Shown: positions 44,912 to 55,911, numbered from the stretch's first letter. The stretch is DNA of 64,000 bases from Siderastrea siderea (GCA_964030785.1 OZ034978.1:5527001-5591000), one strand, 5' to 3'. Made by a program: numbers and translations. The notes: a model not told the origin generated them from the sequence alone.

Positions 44912-47900
44912 TTATTATTCAGTCATTCATTCGCGCAATCAATCATTCATTCATTCATTCAGTCAGTCAGTCAGTTAGTCAAGCAGTCCGCAGAAAGACA
45001 ATCAGTTTGCTTCTTTCTTATTCTACATTCATGCAACATTTAAGTATTTTCATTTATTTTCCTAATACAGACACTGAAGGAAGCTTTATCGTGGAGAGAG
45101 TGGTCGATATAGCAGATGCAGCAGTGAAACACATGCAACATGTTGTTGAATCTTCTGACATGGATGAAGCAGGTACAGTCTTGAACATAAGTAATGCAGA
45201 CAAAATCCGGCAAACTTGTACTCAAAAAGTGGGAATTTTCGCGTAAATTTGGCGAAAGTCGGCCTCTATTTGAGAGATCACTGTTCGACACTACGTGGTT
45301 TCCTTGGCGGATTTGATCGTCGCAGTGTGGAGGGGTGACCGCAACGAAATTGCTGTGGTTTCAAGTGAAAAAGTCCGTGTAAGTGCTGATTAGAGTTACA
45401 ACTAACCCAGCTTGCGCTGATTTGCATCGTCGAGTCAAACGGTGAAAGATTTGCGTCAGCTTCTGTACGAATTGAAAGTGGTGGCAAGTCATCGTAAGAC
45501 AATGAATTAAGCGCACTCAAGTTGTGATAACATGAGAATTTTTCATCTCTCGTCGCTATTAAGAGAGATTTACCTGTAAGACCTTCATATATGATTTGCT
45601 TTTTGCTCTTAACAGAAAGGTCTCTCCAAACCGAAGCCTTGAAAAAGTTTCAAGTGGAAAACATCTTGTCTAAGATATACGTATTTAGATGTCATGACTA
45701 CATGCAGTTAATAGCATTGTCGCACGTTTTACCAGAGTTCTTGACAGAAAACTCCAAAGTAAGTGAAAATTGCACTCGTTTAACGCCCATCCAAGGCGGA
45801 AATTTGTTTGTGTCCAAGTTTTAAAAACACTGTTTTCACTTGTGAATGTGTTAATAAGTATTTCATGTTTCATTAACGCTTTCTCTCCTAAAGGCAACCT
45901 TGAACTGCATGTGATGTGGTTGTGCGGATGAAATCCTAAAGTGTGACCACTCAAATGAAAGCTATTGAGCAGTACTTTCCTGTGGTGCTGTTTGTTATGC
46001 TGTACAAGGTGGTTCCAATTTTTGAGTCTGTGGATGAAATCCTAAAGTGTGACCATTCAAATGAAAGCTACTGAGCAGCACTCTCCTGTGGTGCTGTTTA
46101 TTATGCTGTACAAGGTGGTTCCAATTTTTGAGTCTCTGGATGAAATCCTAAAGTGTGACCATTCAAATGAAAGCTACTGAGCAGTGCTCGTGTTAGGCCA
46201 AAAAAGTAAGCCCAGTGTTACATGTAACTATGTAGCCCAGTGTTGAACCAAATTCCGATAACTGTCTTAAAACATGAATATTTGGAATCGGAATAAACAG
46301 AACAACTCCTGGCAACTGTTAAGTATTAATTTTTACTTCTTAATTCTCAGGTAAAACTCATAGTGGTAGACAGTATCGCCTTTCAGTTTCGGCATGATTT
46401 TGATGACCTCGCTTTGAGGACGAGGCTTTTAAATGGCTTGGCTCAGAGTTTTATCAAGATGGCTTGTGAAAATGAGTTAGCTGTAAGTAGAAAAGATTCC
46501 ATTAACCCTATATTTTTGGTAACATGAAATTTGAAGCTCCTTAGGGGTCCAGTTTCGAATGCACCAAGACCGCTGGACAAAAAGTCAAAAGACCCATTTC
46601 TTACAGGGTTATTCTCAATCTGAAGTAAAATATTCATAAAATAAACACTCTGTGTATTGTTTCATCGTAGCCGGGTGAAGCACTTTCCTGCTGGTATTTT
46701 TGAACATTTTACTTAACCTGTAAAAATTCGTCTTACGTATTTTTATTCAGCAGTTTGAGTGGAAACGAAACTGGACTATTTCTTCCCATTAGGACGTATC
46801 CTAATTTTGTCAGTTTTCCTGTGCATGTTGGATCGTTAGTGCGTTAGAATTAGTAGACAGGAGAAATGAGATTCTTGGAAATCCTCTATTCCAGGTTGTT
46901 TTTATGAACCAGATGACCACACGCGTCAAATCCTCGCAGCTGGGACAATCTCACCTTATACCAGCGTTAGGTGAGCTTTTCTAACTACAAAAGGTGGTTT
47001 TTAATTACTGGCTTTAAACTTAAAGCAAGCATTGTCACTGAGCCAATCACTGAGGAGGAACCGCTGGCAGACGCGGGAAAAGTCACGTGAACGTACACGA
47101 GGAAAGTCACATGATACTGAGGAGCCTTGTCCTTGTTTAACGACGTTCGTTATTTTGTGGAGAGAAAAGGAAGTCATGTACAGTATCCAAACTTACACCA
47201 CCGATACAGCTCTGAAGTATCGATACTTTCCACGGGTGTGCCAGTATCGTTGTTCTCGCATATTAGCTGATCATTTGTATCGGTAGTGACTTGGCTTTAT
47301 GTTATCTGGAAGTACTGGATGGGTGGTGATCTTATTGAAAAGATCATGACAACAGTTAATGTCCCGTTTAACTGATTCGTGTTGAATGTTTTTAATTCTC
47401 TGTCTCGGTGACGTTTTCTACGGTCGTTGTAATGACGTCACTGTACTTCTGTTCGTTTGTTTGTTGCAGGTGAAAGCTGGGGTCACGCAAGTACCATTCG
47501 AATTGTGTTGTACTGGGAAGACAATCAGAGGTATATTATACAATCAGATTTTATACATTGAACAGAGTAAAACGCGCGTTTTGATTGGTGTAGTGATTGA
47601 AGTTGGTGATTAAAGTGCAGACGTCAGTAACACTGCTCGCCTGCGGCTCGAAGCGTACTTCTTTGTTCTTACCTCGTTTTGACGTCATCTATGTGTTATC
47701 AGTGTTAACACCGGCACGGCCAAATGGAATCTATTTATTTAGTAGAAATAAAATAGGGTCCTGGAAGGTTTGGAAATGTTCCATGCTCCGGGTTTATCGA
47801 CTCCCAGAAATTAGAAGATGTTTCACTTTAAAGAAAGGAGACCCAAGATAGTTAAGCTTCTCTTTCGCAATTTTTGATAAACAGAATATCGACGTTAAAT

Positions 47901-49400
47901 TTTATGGTGGTCTCACTGGTGTAAAATTATTTTTTTCGAATTGAACGCATAAACCAAAAGGATGGTCGAGAATTCAGAACGACAGGAAACGCGGTTGTGT
48001 TAGGGATGTATTGATCGTTTTTCTCCCAACAGGTTTGCAAACCTCTACAAGTCTCCTTCACGTCAGGAAATGACAGTTCCATTTCAAATCACGGTATGGC
48101 AGAAATGACTGAGTTATCGTGATAGTTTTAGCTGCCCATTTAAATGTCAATACTGCCTGGGCAGACTTAAGAACAGAGGGCTGGAAGTCGAGGGAAAATG
48201 GATGTATTCTTCTTGCCCGTTTGTGAGAAGGCTTCATTCTTACATGGTACGTCTCTCTCCCGTGGGGGGTACTCTCTTTAATGGACTATACGGGGAGTAA
48301 AAAAGCAGAAGGTAATACAACGTGGAATGATTTTAAATTGGTGTACTATATCTCGGCTGGTCAAACCAACCTTCTTCAGGAATAATGAGAATTTACATTG
48401 GAATTGGTGTGTATGTAATGACGTAATACCGGAAATACATAAAACTAACTTGGTTGGCACATTAATTTACGTATTTCCGGTGTTACGTAATTACCATAAA
48501 CTACGTATATACCCCTTCCAATGTAAATTCTCATTGTGCCTGAAGAAGGCTGTTCAGCCGAAATATAGTACACCAATTTAAAATCATTCTTCGTTGTATT
48601 GCTCTCTGCTTTTTTATTCCTCATTTTGTATGGCAGGCCGATCACTATTGATCCAACGTATACCAGCAGGATTATCGTCCACGGTTACTTGTTAAAACAT
48701 TTAATAATCATACGGGGAGTCTCCGCCCGAAAGGGGAACTCTTTTTCCGCTTGGAGTACACAAAGGAGTAGCGAATTTGCCGTTTTGGTATGTTAAAGGA
48801 TCGCCAAAATGTACCTTCAACTGAAAGAGATTGCAAATAAGTCTAAGTACGAAAATTGTTCGTGTAATTTTGGCAAAAATCACGACTCCAAAATATAAGC
48901 TTGGAGCATTCAAGCGATTAAAATCCCGCAAAGATCTACTGCTTTTGCTTTATTTTTGTAAGGCAAGGGTGTGAACATCGGGGCGGAGCCTCCCTGTAGC
49001 GGTACGAGACTTCATTGAGCGGGGGCCTCTCTGCAAGTGGGGAATAATGGCTACTGAGAGATTGTTGCATGTAAAGAATAATAAATTAACATCCCATCTA
49101 GGAGGTGACGCGGATGCTCTAGTCATATATACTACGGTTTGGCTGGGGATCGCTAGCTGGGGAACTATTTAACATTTTAATGTGGTAAGTACACTGTATG
49201 TTTTGTTCTTTTTTTATGGTTTTTAGGAAGGCGGAGTTCGTGACTGCTTTACAAGCCACAAGGAACACGACCGCTGTGGAAACAGAGACAGTGCACGGGC
49301 TCAAGAAAACCATCAAACTGCAACTCATGATATTCCAGTGACAGGCGAGGAGTCTACCACCTCCTTAGCGAGAAAAAGACGGTTTGAAGAAATTACTTAG
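32028..49400 (+). CDS. RAD51C: RAD51C, RAD51 paralogue, complete 10-exon gene
   Basis: Exons: 32028-32145, 33256-33517, 43749-43819, 45071-45172, 45616-45758, 46351-46482, 46895-46970, 47470-47530, 48033-48093 and 49227-49400. They sum to 1200 nt with consistent phases (399 aa; human about 376). The start [10 protein letters not shown] matches the internal MQRDLVSFPL of human RAD51C. Walker A is GAPGIGKTQ (about residues 117-125), followed by [10 protein letters not shown]; Walker B is LIVVD (about 235-239). [17 protein letters not shown] and YKSPSRQE follow in family order. The C-terminal ARKRRFEE is NLS-like, as in human. RAD51C acts in homologous recombination in BCDX2 and CX3 complexes. 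Intron 2 is over 10 kb and contains an antisense CTHRC1-like gene. Intron 1 appears to be GC-AG. Confidence 0.95.
32146..32151 (+). other. RAD51C: Non-canonical GC splice donor, RAD51C intron 1
   Basis: The exon 1 end reads GAAG|GCAAGT. The phase-1 join to ATCTTAGAGTGG gives the conserved E-D-L-R-V-D reading. All positions except the C fit the donor consensus, as is typical for GC-AG introns. A weaker GT eight bases upstream (CTAA|GTGAAG) is also in phase and would drop part of the exon end. The duplicated pseudogene keeps GAAG|GCAAGT but has lost that GT. Confidence 0.65.
32146..33255. other. RAD51C intron 1
   Basis: Contains a G-run of about 20 at 32290-32310 and T/G-rich repeats. Much of it is paralogous to 52560-54337. 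No other gene seen. Confidence 0.6.
33664..34064. mobile_element. TTAA-flanked foldback MITE in RAD51C intron 2
   Basis: Ends TTAAGGACGGTGCCTCCT and its near reverse complement (GGAGACACCGTCCTTAA). TTAA is at both edges, the target of piggyBac/Kolobok-type elements. Further inverted blocks inside (GTAGATCTT/AAGATCTAC, CCAAAAAGAAAA/TTTTCTTTTTGG) make it foldback. The duplicated copy at about 54.6 kb lacks it. Confidence 0.8.
34906..37015 (-). CDS. CTHRC1-like secreted collagen-repeat protein
   Basis: Three minus-strand exons: 37015-36908, 36175-35723 and 35265-34906 (TAA). All are phase 0 and give 306 aa. Exon 1 encodes a signal peptide (hydrophobic [15 protein letters not shown], about residues 14-28) plus a Ser-rich stretch. 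Exon 2 encodes [16 protein letters not shown] and about 33 Gly-x-y triplets ([10 protein letters not shown] ... [10 protein letters not shown]), then NWKQCVFKN. Exon 3 encodes the C-terminal domain: [38 protein letters not shown] and [13 protein letters not shown], closely matching vertebrate CTHRC1. CTHRC1 proteins are secreted and affect matrix and Wnt/PCP signalling in vertebrates. The collagen region is longer than in human CTHRC1. The gene lies wholly inside RAD51C intron 2 on the opposite strand. Confidence 0.92.
37016..43748. other. Rest of RAD51C intron 2, upstream of the CTHRC1-like gene
   Basis: 6.7 kb, AT-rich, with the presumed promoter of the CTHRC1-like gene at its left. A roughly 150-170-bp degenerate repeat recurs at about 39260-39420, 40320-40460, 42510-42650 and 42670-42840 (GATCAAGTTTGTGAAA, CATTCTAACAAGC, GCTAGAACGGTTT, GTCCAATxxxATxG). 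Short frames at 39545-39862 and 40746-41093 show no known family and no splice context. Confidence 0.5.
43875..44126. repeat. TTCA/CTCA tetranucleotide microsatellite in RAD51C intron 3
   Basis: A mosaic of (TTCA)n, AAAATTCA, (CTCA)n and (TTCG)n blocks over about 250 bp. It creates a long open frame of Ser/His repeats that is an artefact. More TTCA runs occur at 44570-44640 and 44920-44970. Confidence 0.95.
44221..44915 (+). mobile_element. LINE 3' end with (ATT)n tail
   Basis: A short frame (to 44484) encodes [20 protein letters not shown], a Cys-x2-Cys...His-x4-Cys pattern seen at the C-terminus of many LINE ORF2 proteins. After a TTCA-rich interruption the element continues to GGAGAGTACGGTGCAATAAAG and ends in about 70 bp of (ATT)n, a typical 3' tail of CR1/L2-like LINEs. 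It is 5'-truncated, lies in RAD51C intron 3 and is a different family from the 1551-4415 LINE. Confidence 0.75.
45928..46190 (+). repeat. Tandem array, about 105-bp unit
   Basis: About two and a half copies of GATGAAATCCTAAAGTGTGACC ... GAGTCTGTG, starting at about 45928, 46033 and 46139, in RAD51C intron 5. A single related copy is in the dispersed repeat near 6816. Confidence 0.85.
48288..48719. mobile_element. Foldback insertion in RAD51C intron 9 with 10-bp target repeat
   Basis: Direct copies of ATACGGGGAG flank about 412 bp (48288-48297 and 48710-48719). Most of the insert is a palindrome: arms 48298 to about 48440 and about 48460-48618 share AAAAAAGCAGA, AATACAACG, AATGATTTTAAATTGGTGTACTATAT, GAAGAAGG-like, GAGAATTTACATTGGA and TACGTATTTCCGG. 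The surrounding GTGGGGGGTACTC ... TCTCCGCCCGAAAGGGG looks like an older repeat that was the target. About 90 bp at the right end is not palindromic. Confidence 0.65.
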
Positions 49401-49712
49401 AAGAAGAGAAAAATTGCATTGTAGCAAGGATTCTATTGACGACTGATAAAAACTCTGAATCAGAATTTACAGCTGCCAGATTTTCGCCAAAAGCGCATGT
49501 TTTATATAGTTGGTTCGCTTCCCCTGTACAATTAGTCTTTAGGAAGCACGAATCAACATCAAAACCGAAAGATAGCCGTCGTAAATCCGGGGAGAGTTTT
49601 CATTTGACGAGAAACTCTCTAGCTGCCTGCTGCTTGCTGTCACAGTGCAAATGTGCTTCAAGTTTCATTAGAGTTGTCAAAAGCTATATAGCTACTTTGT
49701 GTATTAGTTCAT

Positions 49713-49718
49713 AATAAA
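49713..49718 (+). terminator. RAD51C: Poly(A) signal, RAD51C
   Basis: AATAAA in TCATAATAAAACTTTG, 313 bases after the stop. It is the first strong signal downstream of the terminal exon. Confidence 0.6.
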
Positions 49719-49941
49719 ACTTTGTTCAACAAGTGATGATTGTGCAGTCGTCTATGCCTCGTTAGCTTAACCTCACCTCCCTCGTTTTCCTTCTACGAGA
49801 GAGCGACGGCTGGTGACGAGGCAACTACTCTCTCCACCGTCCCGTGACTTGAAAGTTGGAGCGTTACTCCAGTCACGCAAATACCTCCGTTTCAATTACT
49901 GAAACTAGGTCTTATTATCCTTCTAAGATCAAAGACATTCC

Positions 49942-50355
49942 GTGCATAACCCTGCCCTCCCACTGAGCTACAAAGGAGTTACCTAGACCAAATCTTTGAA
50001 TACTTAACTCCATTTTTCGGCCCTCGGACCTTTTTCTGAGTGCTTTTAGCTTTCCCTGCCTTCTTCTCAGTGTCTTTTAATCTCGTGGTTGCGGTGTCAA
50101 CTACGAGATATTGTAGTGCAGTCACGCACATTCCTGTGGTTATTTTCGTGCATAACCCTGCCCTCCCCCTGAGCTACAAAGGAGTGGCTTAGACCAAATT
50201 TTGAATACTTAACTCGCGGGCCTTTTTCCGAGTGTTTTCAGCTGTCCCTGCCTTCTTCTCAGTGTCTGTTAATTTCGTGGTTGCGATGGCAACTGCGAGA
50301 TATTGTAGTGCAGTTAAGCACATTCCTGAGCACATTCCTGTGGTTATTTTTGTGA
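49942..50355 (-). pseudogene. Two tandem fragments of C19orf53 exon 1
   Basis: A 207-bp direct repeat (about 49942-50148 and 50149-50355, each starting GTGCATAACCCTGCCCTCCC). Each unit contains a degraded copy of the first C19orf53-like exon (about 50004-50070 and 50215-50270: GGGCCTTTTTCCGAGTGTTTT versus GAGCCTTTTTCTGAGTCTTTT in the real exon). The donor complement CTTACC is changed to CTTAACT, so the GT is lost. No start codon or open frame remains. Confidence 0.65.
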
Positions 50356-50469
50356 ACTCTCGTTTAGATTCGGTGATGTTCGCGAGATCTTCGGTATTCC
50401 CAAGAGAGGATTTTCGCTGTATCATTGGGGTCATGTCGGACACACATTCGTTAGTTTTAGGCGCTGATG

Positions 50470-51428
50470 TATCAGATAACTAGAGTGTTTGAGTGACTGG
50501 ACGCGCAAGGCCTTTTGGGTGAAGGTGGGCCTTTAAGACGGGCCTTTAGGGCGCCGTCTTGCAGTTCTGCAAGAGTTTGGTCGTAGCAGGTCGTTCAAGG
50601 TTAATGATTGATTCATTGCTTAATGATATTGTATGGGAGTGGGGACGGAAGAAGGCTTATGTTTTGACGCTGGTTTTCTTGTGGAAATGGCTAGGATATT
50701 GGAATGCCTCAACCACGCTTATATTTGGAGGTTTTAGGGGACCCTCTGAAAAGTGGTGGCTTGACCGATTGTTGTAAGCAACAATTTTAGAGAGGGTTTT
50801 GGACACTATACGGATCAAAATACGCCATTCAAATCTGGAAGGTGAAAACAAGTCGAAAAACCGTAGAAGATTATATTCAAATGGACTGGACAGTGGAAGC
50901 TATTGGAGGGCTCAAAGCAACAAATTTATTGTTCCAGGACGGAATATAGCATTTTCCTCCAAGATCAGAGAAAGCTTATCCGACTGTCCACAGCTGAAAA
51001 TGAGGCATACATTTCGGACCTTGGACTTTCTGAGGCTTTTTATAGCCTTTCCTGGATAAAACATGAGAGCGAGTAGATTCTCGGGCATGATAATGAATTT
51101 ATTTGGTCATGAAAAGTCTGTTATCACGTCAGACATTCCAATTCACACATTTAAAATTTAGCTCATATAAAGAGGGAACAAAAACGCTAGAATCTACACG
51201 GGGTTAATTTTGTCGAATCAAGACATTTAGCGGTGAAACAAGCTTAGACTTTAGCAAAATGCAATTGTATGAAAGATTTATCTAAGCGAAACCTTTAACC
51301 CAGCGCATTTAGTTGGAGATCACGTTTTGACAAGTAGTGACGTAAATATACAGGCAACGCAATTTTATAAACGCATGGCATTTCTTACTGTATTGTAAAA
51401 TATTATTAAATACGAGGGCTGTAGGAGC
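50470..51428. other. Spacer inside the decayed duplicate
   Basis: No counterpart in the 31.8-32.0-kb parent region. Short frames at 50559-50777 and 50799-51059 show no known family. Nothing supported. Confidence 0.4.
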
Positions 51429-51609
51429 ATAGACCTTTTTACCGATACAGCAGCCATATTGATTTTGCATCCCATAATACTGGATTAATTCTATTATATT
51501 GTGGTAATGTGCATTATCACTACAAAAGAATAAATAAATTTCAGTGAGTACTATGGGATGCCCAGGGGGCAAAATTTAATATGGCTGCTGTATCGGTATA
51601 AAGGTCTAT
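51429..51609. mobile_element. 181-bp TIR MITE
   Basis: Ends ATAGACCTTTTTACCGATAC and its near reverse complement (GTATCGGTATAAAGGTCTAT) extend to a TIR of about 38 bp including CAGCAGCCATATT/AATATGGCTGCTG. No clear target duplication. No ORF. Confidence 0.75.
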
Positions 51610-51939
51610 TCAGGTTTGATTTGAAGTTCTTGGCGGGTTTTCATTTTTACTATATGTATTTTCTGCAATCCGAAAATATTAAGAATTCCTTTAGCTCATG
51701 AACCTAGTGGGTCACAAATGAACTCCAGCTTGCAAGGGCCCGTCTTTGATTCCTGGGTCCTAAACGGTTACTAGCAAGCCCGCAACTGTGCTTCTCTGGT
51801 CAGTGGAATACCAACTGGACGTAGTCTTTCTCGCGCCAACTTTTGACAAATGTGCAGCCAAGTATTCCGAATTAAATGAAGAAAGGAATTGGATAGTGCC
51901 GTTTAAATGCAGCAAGAGCTATCCACTTTTCCTCTTACT

Positions 51940-52443
51940 CATTTTTTGCCCACTGTTAATATAGTCAGCACTTAACCAATCTAAATGTGAAACAAATATG
52001 GTGGACCTTCGTTTGTTTGTGCACAGGTAGCCAAAGCTTTAGTTATGACTGAAAATTAGGAACTTTTCCGGCTTATAGTTGTTTTTTGACTATTGATTCA
52101 TTCAGGTTTGAGGAAATTGAGTGGAAATGGCGCGTTTCAAGAAATATAGATCATTTAAATGCTTGGTGCTGGTGAAATGTGTATCACCTTTCATAGTTAT
52201 AATACTAACTAGGAGCAAAAAATCAGAAAGACGGTTATTCTCGCTCGGAGAGCGACATTTTGCCCAAGATAGCACGTACGTAAGATATAAACAAAGTAAC
52301 ACTGTTTATTTCATAAAATGTTATTAATTTTCAGTCATAACTAAAGCTTTGGCTACCTGTGCACAAACAAACGAACGTCCGCCATATTTGTTTCACATTT
52401 AGATTGGTTAAGTGCTGACTACATTAACAGCGGGCAAAAAATG
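51940..52443. mobile_element. Foldback element with about 115-bp arms, in the RAD51C exon 1 copy
   Basis: Arms 51940 to about 52055 and about 52329-52443 are reverse complements with few mismatches (CATTTTTTGCCC...; GTCAGCACTTAACCAATCTAAATGTGAAACAAATATGG; GTGCACAGGTAGCCAAAGCTTTAGTTATGACTGAAAA, given as separated blocks). The interior has no transposase. Insertion went with loss of most of exon 1. A GTCTGCA tandem repeat follows at about 52480-52530. Confidence 0.85.
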
Positions 52444-52479
52444 AAAAAAAAACTTAATTTATCGCAAAATGTGTTCTGC

Positions 52480-52530
52480 GGTCTGCAGTCTGCAGTCTGC
52501 AGTCTGCAGCTGTCTGCAGTCTGCGTTTTC
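52480..52530 (+). repeat. (GTCTGCA)n short tandem repeat
   Basis: About seven 7-bp units with one CTGTCTG interruption, next to the right arm of the foldback element. Confidence 0.9.
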
Positions 52531-53198
52531 ACCGGACCAGTCCTGCAGAGCTAAGCGAAGGCAAGTTGATTTCAGACGTTCTGACTTCTAATTTAATAAC
52601 CTAACCATAATTGTATGAAATTTACAAGGTTTTCAGATCAAAATGAATAAAAGCATTTGAAAATGAAACCAGACAGGTCTGTGCTCCGGTAGTGCCCAGG
52701 GGCCCCAGATTCCGTGGTTGGGGGGGAGGGGGGTTGGTTGGGGGCCTTTGGGTTCCCTTTCATTCTTCTAATACCACAGCCATCTAAATAGTGTCTCTAT
52801 TCAAATTTAAAACTATAGAAATTTTTGTCTAGTCTTAAGTGTTTCAATGTCCACGAGTTTTGTAACATCTGTATTTGAGTATTTCACAGATAAGGGTGGT
52901 CTGAGAGAGAAGGGAGGGGTGGGGACTGTTTCTGTTGCCCCATCTTTTATATATACGTTAGTGAAAACATTGGGCAGTCATACAGTGAAAAAGACAAATT
53001 CATAGGAAGAAAAATTATTGATACATGTACATTTTAAGTCATAAAGTAAGGGATGTTTGAAATGGACTTGGTTTTTTCAGTAATAATAAGGGATTTGCGG
53101 AAGACAGGAAAACGGTTTTCAGGGGAATGATTTCATTGGAGGTGGCCCCAATTAGCTAATTCATTGAAGATGCTAGAAGATGAGACACGTAAATAAAG

Positions 53199-53259
<61 letters not shown>

Positions 53260-53261
53260 TT
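53199..53261 (+). repeat. (ATT)n tail of a retroelement relic
   Basis: A roughly 60-bp ATT run preceded by GACACGTAAATAAAG, resembling a LINE/SINE 3' tail. The body is too short to classify. Absent from the parent locus. Confidence 0.6.
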
Positions 53262-53355
53262 GATACAGTTAAATGATTAAGGCCAATGGTCAGTTTAAAA
53301 ATAAATTTCTTGGTTCAGGTGACTAGCCATGTACAGCTGCATGTGAGTTATTGAC

Positions 53356-53832
53356 AGTGAAACCTGTATTAAGTGGGACCCAGCTCTCTAGTGTCCACTT
53401 AATACAGGGTGTCCTCTGAATACAGGTTCTGATAAATTGCAAGACAGTAGTTAATTATTGATCTCTGATGTCTCCACCTCTTTTTACTCGCATACATGAC
53501 ATGCTTTTGTTATAATTTGCAAACCTTTCTTAACTGGCCGTTCCATGTAGAAATACTAATTTAACTGGAAAACACACTCTTTGAAGTAGATAGCAACGCC
53601 ATAATGTCATAAAAAATTAATACCTTCTAGAAACACTTGAAGTGTCCGCTTAATGCAGGTTTCTCAAAATGGCTTAATTTTGGTATCTGCCTCCGCTTAA
53701 TAGAGGTGTCCGCAAAATACAGGGTCCTTTTAAAGTAAACATGGGAAGAAACTTAAGGGACTTAAGCTGGTGTCCAATTAATAATGGGTGTATGCTTAAT
53801 ATGGGGTCCGATAAATACGGGTTTCACTACAT
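53356..53832. mobile_element. MITE with AGTGAAACC ends
   Basis: Starts CAGTGAAACCTGTATTAAGT and ends AATACGGGTTTCACTA, an imperfect TIR of about 18 bp. The interior repeats GTCCGCTTAAT-like words (subterminal repeats). Absent from the parent intron at about 33.0 kb. CAGTG ends suggest hAT; the target duplication is unclear. Confidence 0.65.
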
Positions 53833-53853
53833 GTTACACCCCTCTCTTATCTG

Positions 53854-54181
53854 TTGGGGTGTGCAGTGGCGTACTATAGTGGTTAGTGCGTAATGGACTT
53901 CAGATCTGAAGGTCAGTGGTTTAAGGCCCATTCCCTGCCAACATGTTGTTTCCTTAGACAAGAAACGTTACTGCACATTGTCTCTCTCCACCCAGGTATT
54001 TAAAATGGGTGTCTGGGTATCGGCGACGTACTGCTGGGGGTAGCCCTACGAGAGACTAGCATCCCATCCAGGGGGAGTAGCAATACTCTCGGCTGCTTCA
54101 TGCTACAGAAACTGGGTCATGTTCTGGCCTTGTGGGCCTCCTGCGGCTTGTGTTTGACTTTACTTACCTACCTACCTTACT
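53854..54181 (+). mobile_element. tRNA-derived SINE with 11-bp target duplication
   Basis: The head reads GGCGTACTATAGTGGTTAGT... with an A-box-like TAGTGGTTAGTG and a degenerate B-box GGTTTAAGGCC. The body has CTCTCTCCACCCAGGTATTT, GGGTAGCCC and GACTAGCATCCCATCCAGGG, as in invertebrate tRNA SINEs. The 3' end is ACTTACCTACCTACCTTAC. TCTCTTATCTG flanks both sides (53843-53853 and 54182-54192). The parent locus has one copy (about 33058-33068), which is the empty site. Confidence 0.85.
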
Positions 54182-55911
54182 TCTCTTATCTGGAACATGC
54201 CAGGAAATTCAGTATCCTTTGGAAAATAACCTCATTTTCCGCTTACTGTAGATACACCTGCCGTGTCTATTTCCCATCTGTGCCAACATTCATTTGCATT
54301 TTCGTTTAAAATACCAATCTTTTATCTTTGCATTCAGACCTTAGAGTAGATAGAAAAGAATCCCTGAAGGGCATTCAAAAGGTGCGAAGCTCAAATGAGT
54401 CGCCAAAGTCAAATGGAGAACTTGCAGCAAATTACATTCCAGGGAGTAAAGCTGCTTACGACCTTCTACAACAAGAACAATCTTCTGGGAGTATTGTCAC
54501 TTTCTGTGAACAGCCTGACGACATGTTAGGTTTTGGGGTACCCATGGGAAAAATCACAGAGTTTTGTGGAGCACCAGGATTGGAAAAACTCAAATGGGGT
54601 ATGTGTTATCATTACGATTTATTACTGCCAAGTGAAATACTTGCAGTGTTGGCAGTCTATTGCCATGGGAATGGGGAGGATACTCATTATATAATTATAT
54701 ACCTAGTACAAAACTTTACACTTCTTTCTTACCCCAATGGGTCTTTTCACCCCTCCTGGATCGGATCTGTTACCCTGGCCATGCATGAAAACTTTTGAAG
54801 CCCCTTCATTATTTCTTTCACACCATATCAAACCAGAGGTAAGTCCCAGATTTGTAAGGTTGTGGTCAGTAACAACTTGCAATGCAGCAAGTGAAATCTG
54901 GATCTCATGAAAAACAAACCTTAACATAATATTCACAATCAAAGCTTAAAATACAGGTACCAGTTGTTTGAGTCTGCTTTTTAAGTTGAAGGGACAGCAT
55001 CTTGCCAAAATACTGATAGAAATTGTTTTCGATCTTCTAACTTCCTTGCTATACTGCCAAATGCCACAAAATATGCAACTAAATTGGATAAGAAGATTCT
55101 AAAGAGCAAAACAAGTGGCCTGCATCCGAGAAGAGTGAAGGAATACAAGGACTGGAGTGTGGTGCACTCACTGTTTGTCACAGGGCTGTGCACTAGCTGT
55201 GCCCAGGGGTGAGCACGGGGCATCATGCTACTAACTTTTGTGTTCGGGTGACTAGCAAAACTTATTTTTTCCAAAAGCCTAAGGGTTGAGTTCCCCAGAT
55301 TTTATGGTTGAGATTCTTCCAAGAGCACAGAGTCTGTTAAATTTGATTTCATGACAGGTTGTCCAGATATTAAGATTGTGATTCTGATGTAACTTTGAAT
55401 TTTCAAGTCGTTATTATGTCTTTTAAGTTAATGTCCCCAAATGTTCATCACTAGTGGCAAATTTTCCTTCCTATTTCAAGATAATAAAGCAAGGTTACAG
55501 CAAAAACTTTGGGTCAAAAGGTTACTGAGTTTAATTGTGTTGAAACAAACTTGGAAACTTTAATCACCTCCATCAGCATTAAACTTGACTCTGACAAACA
55601 ACTACACAATACACTGTTTTATTTTCTCATTTTCCTTGGTTTTATTGTGCTTTTCCTTGAACATTACACATTGCTTTCAGATAAAAAAGCTTTGTACCCT
55701 GCCCTTTTCAAGCACAAGATTGATGATGTCTTCAAATTCCTGGTTTTTATTCATTTATTTCAGCTTGCAAATCTCCCCCTTAAATTATGCTAATTCTGAT
55801 GTCCGTTCTATGGACCTTTTAATGATTATTGCATTCAGTCGGCAGTAAGCCTTTAAAGCACCTTACACTTAACAATCGAAAAAACAAAAAACAAAATCAC
55901 GATCTGCCCTG

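Larger units (their letters stand above)
51907..54598 (+). pseudogene. RAD51C: RAD51C exons 1-2, decayed duplicate
   Basis: Exon 1 begins at 51907 (MQQELSTFPL) but is cut after about 33 bases by the foldback element at 51940-52443. Only its last bases return, at about 52536-52561 (CCAGTCCTGCAGAGCTAAGCGAAG). Exon 2 (54338-54598) is 261 nt against 262: one A is lost in the Walker A codons, so GIGKTQ becomes GLEKLKW and the frame shifts. LGGGVPVG is also LGFGVPMG. No exons 3-10 follow. It cannot make an ATPase. Confidence 0.85.

Noticed and set aside
53865..53945. Functional tRNA gene
   Set aside because: A-box-like and B-box-like words exist, but the B box is degenerate, no cloverleaf is convincing and the body is a SINE with target duplication.
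54328..54798. 156-aa RAD51C-like protein
   Set aside because: Exon 2 copy with a frameshifted Walker A reading on into intron; pseudogene.
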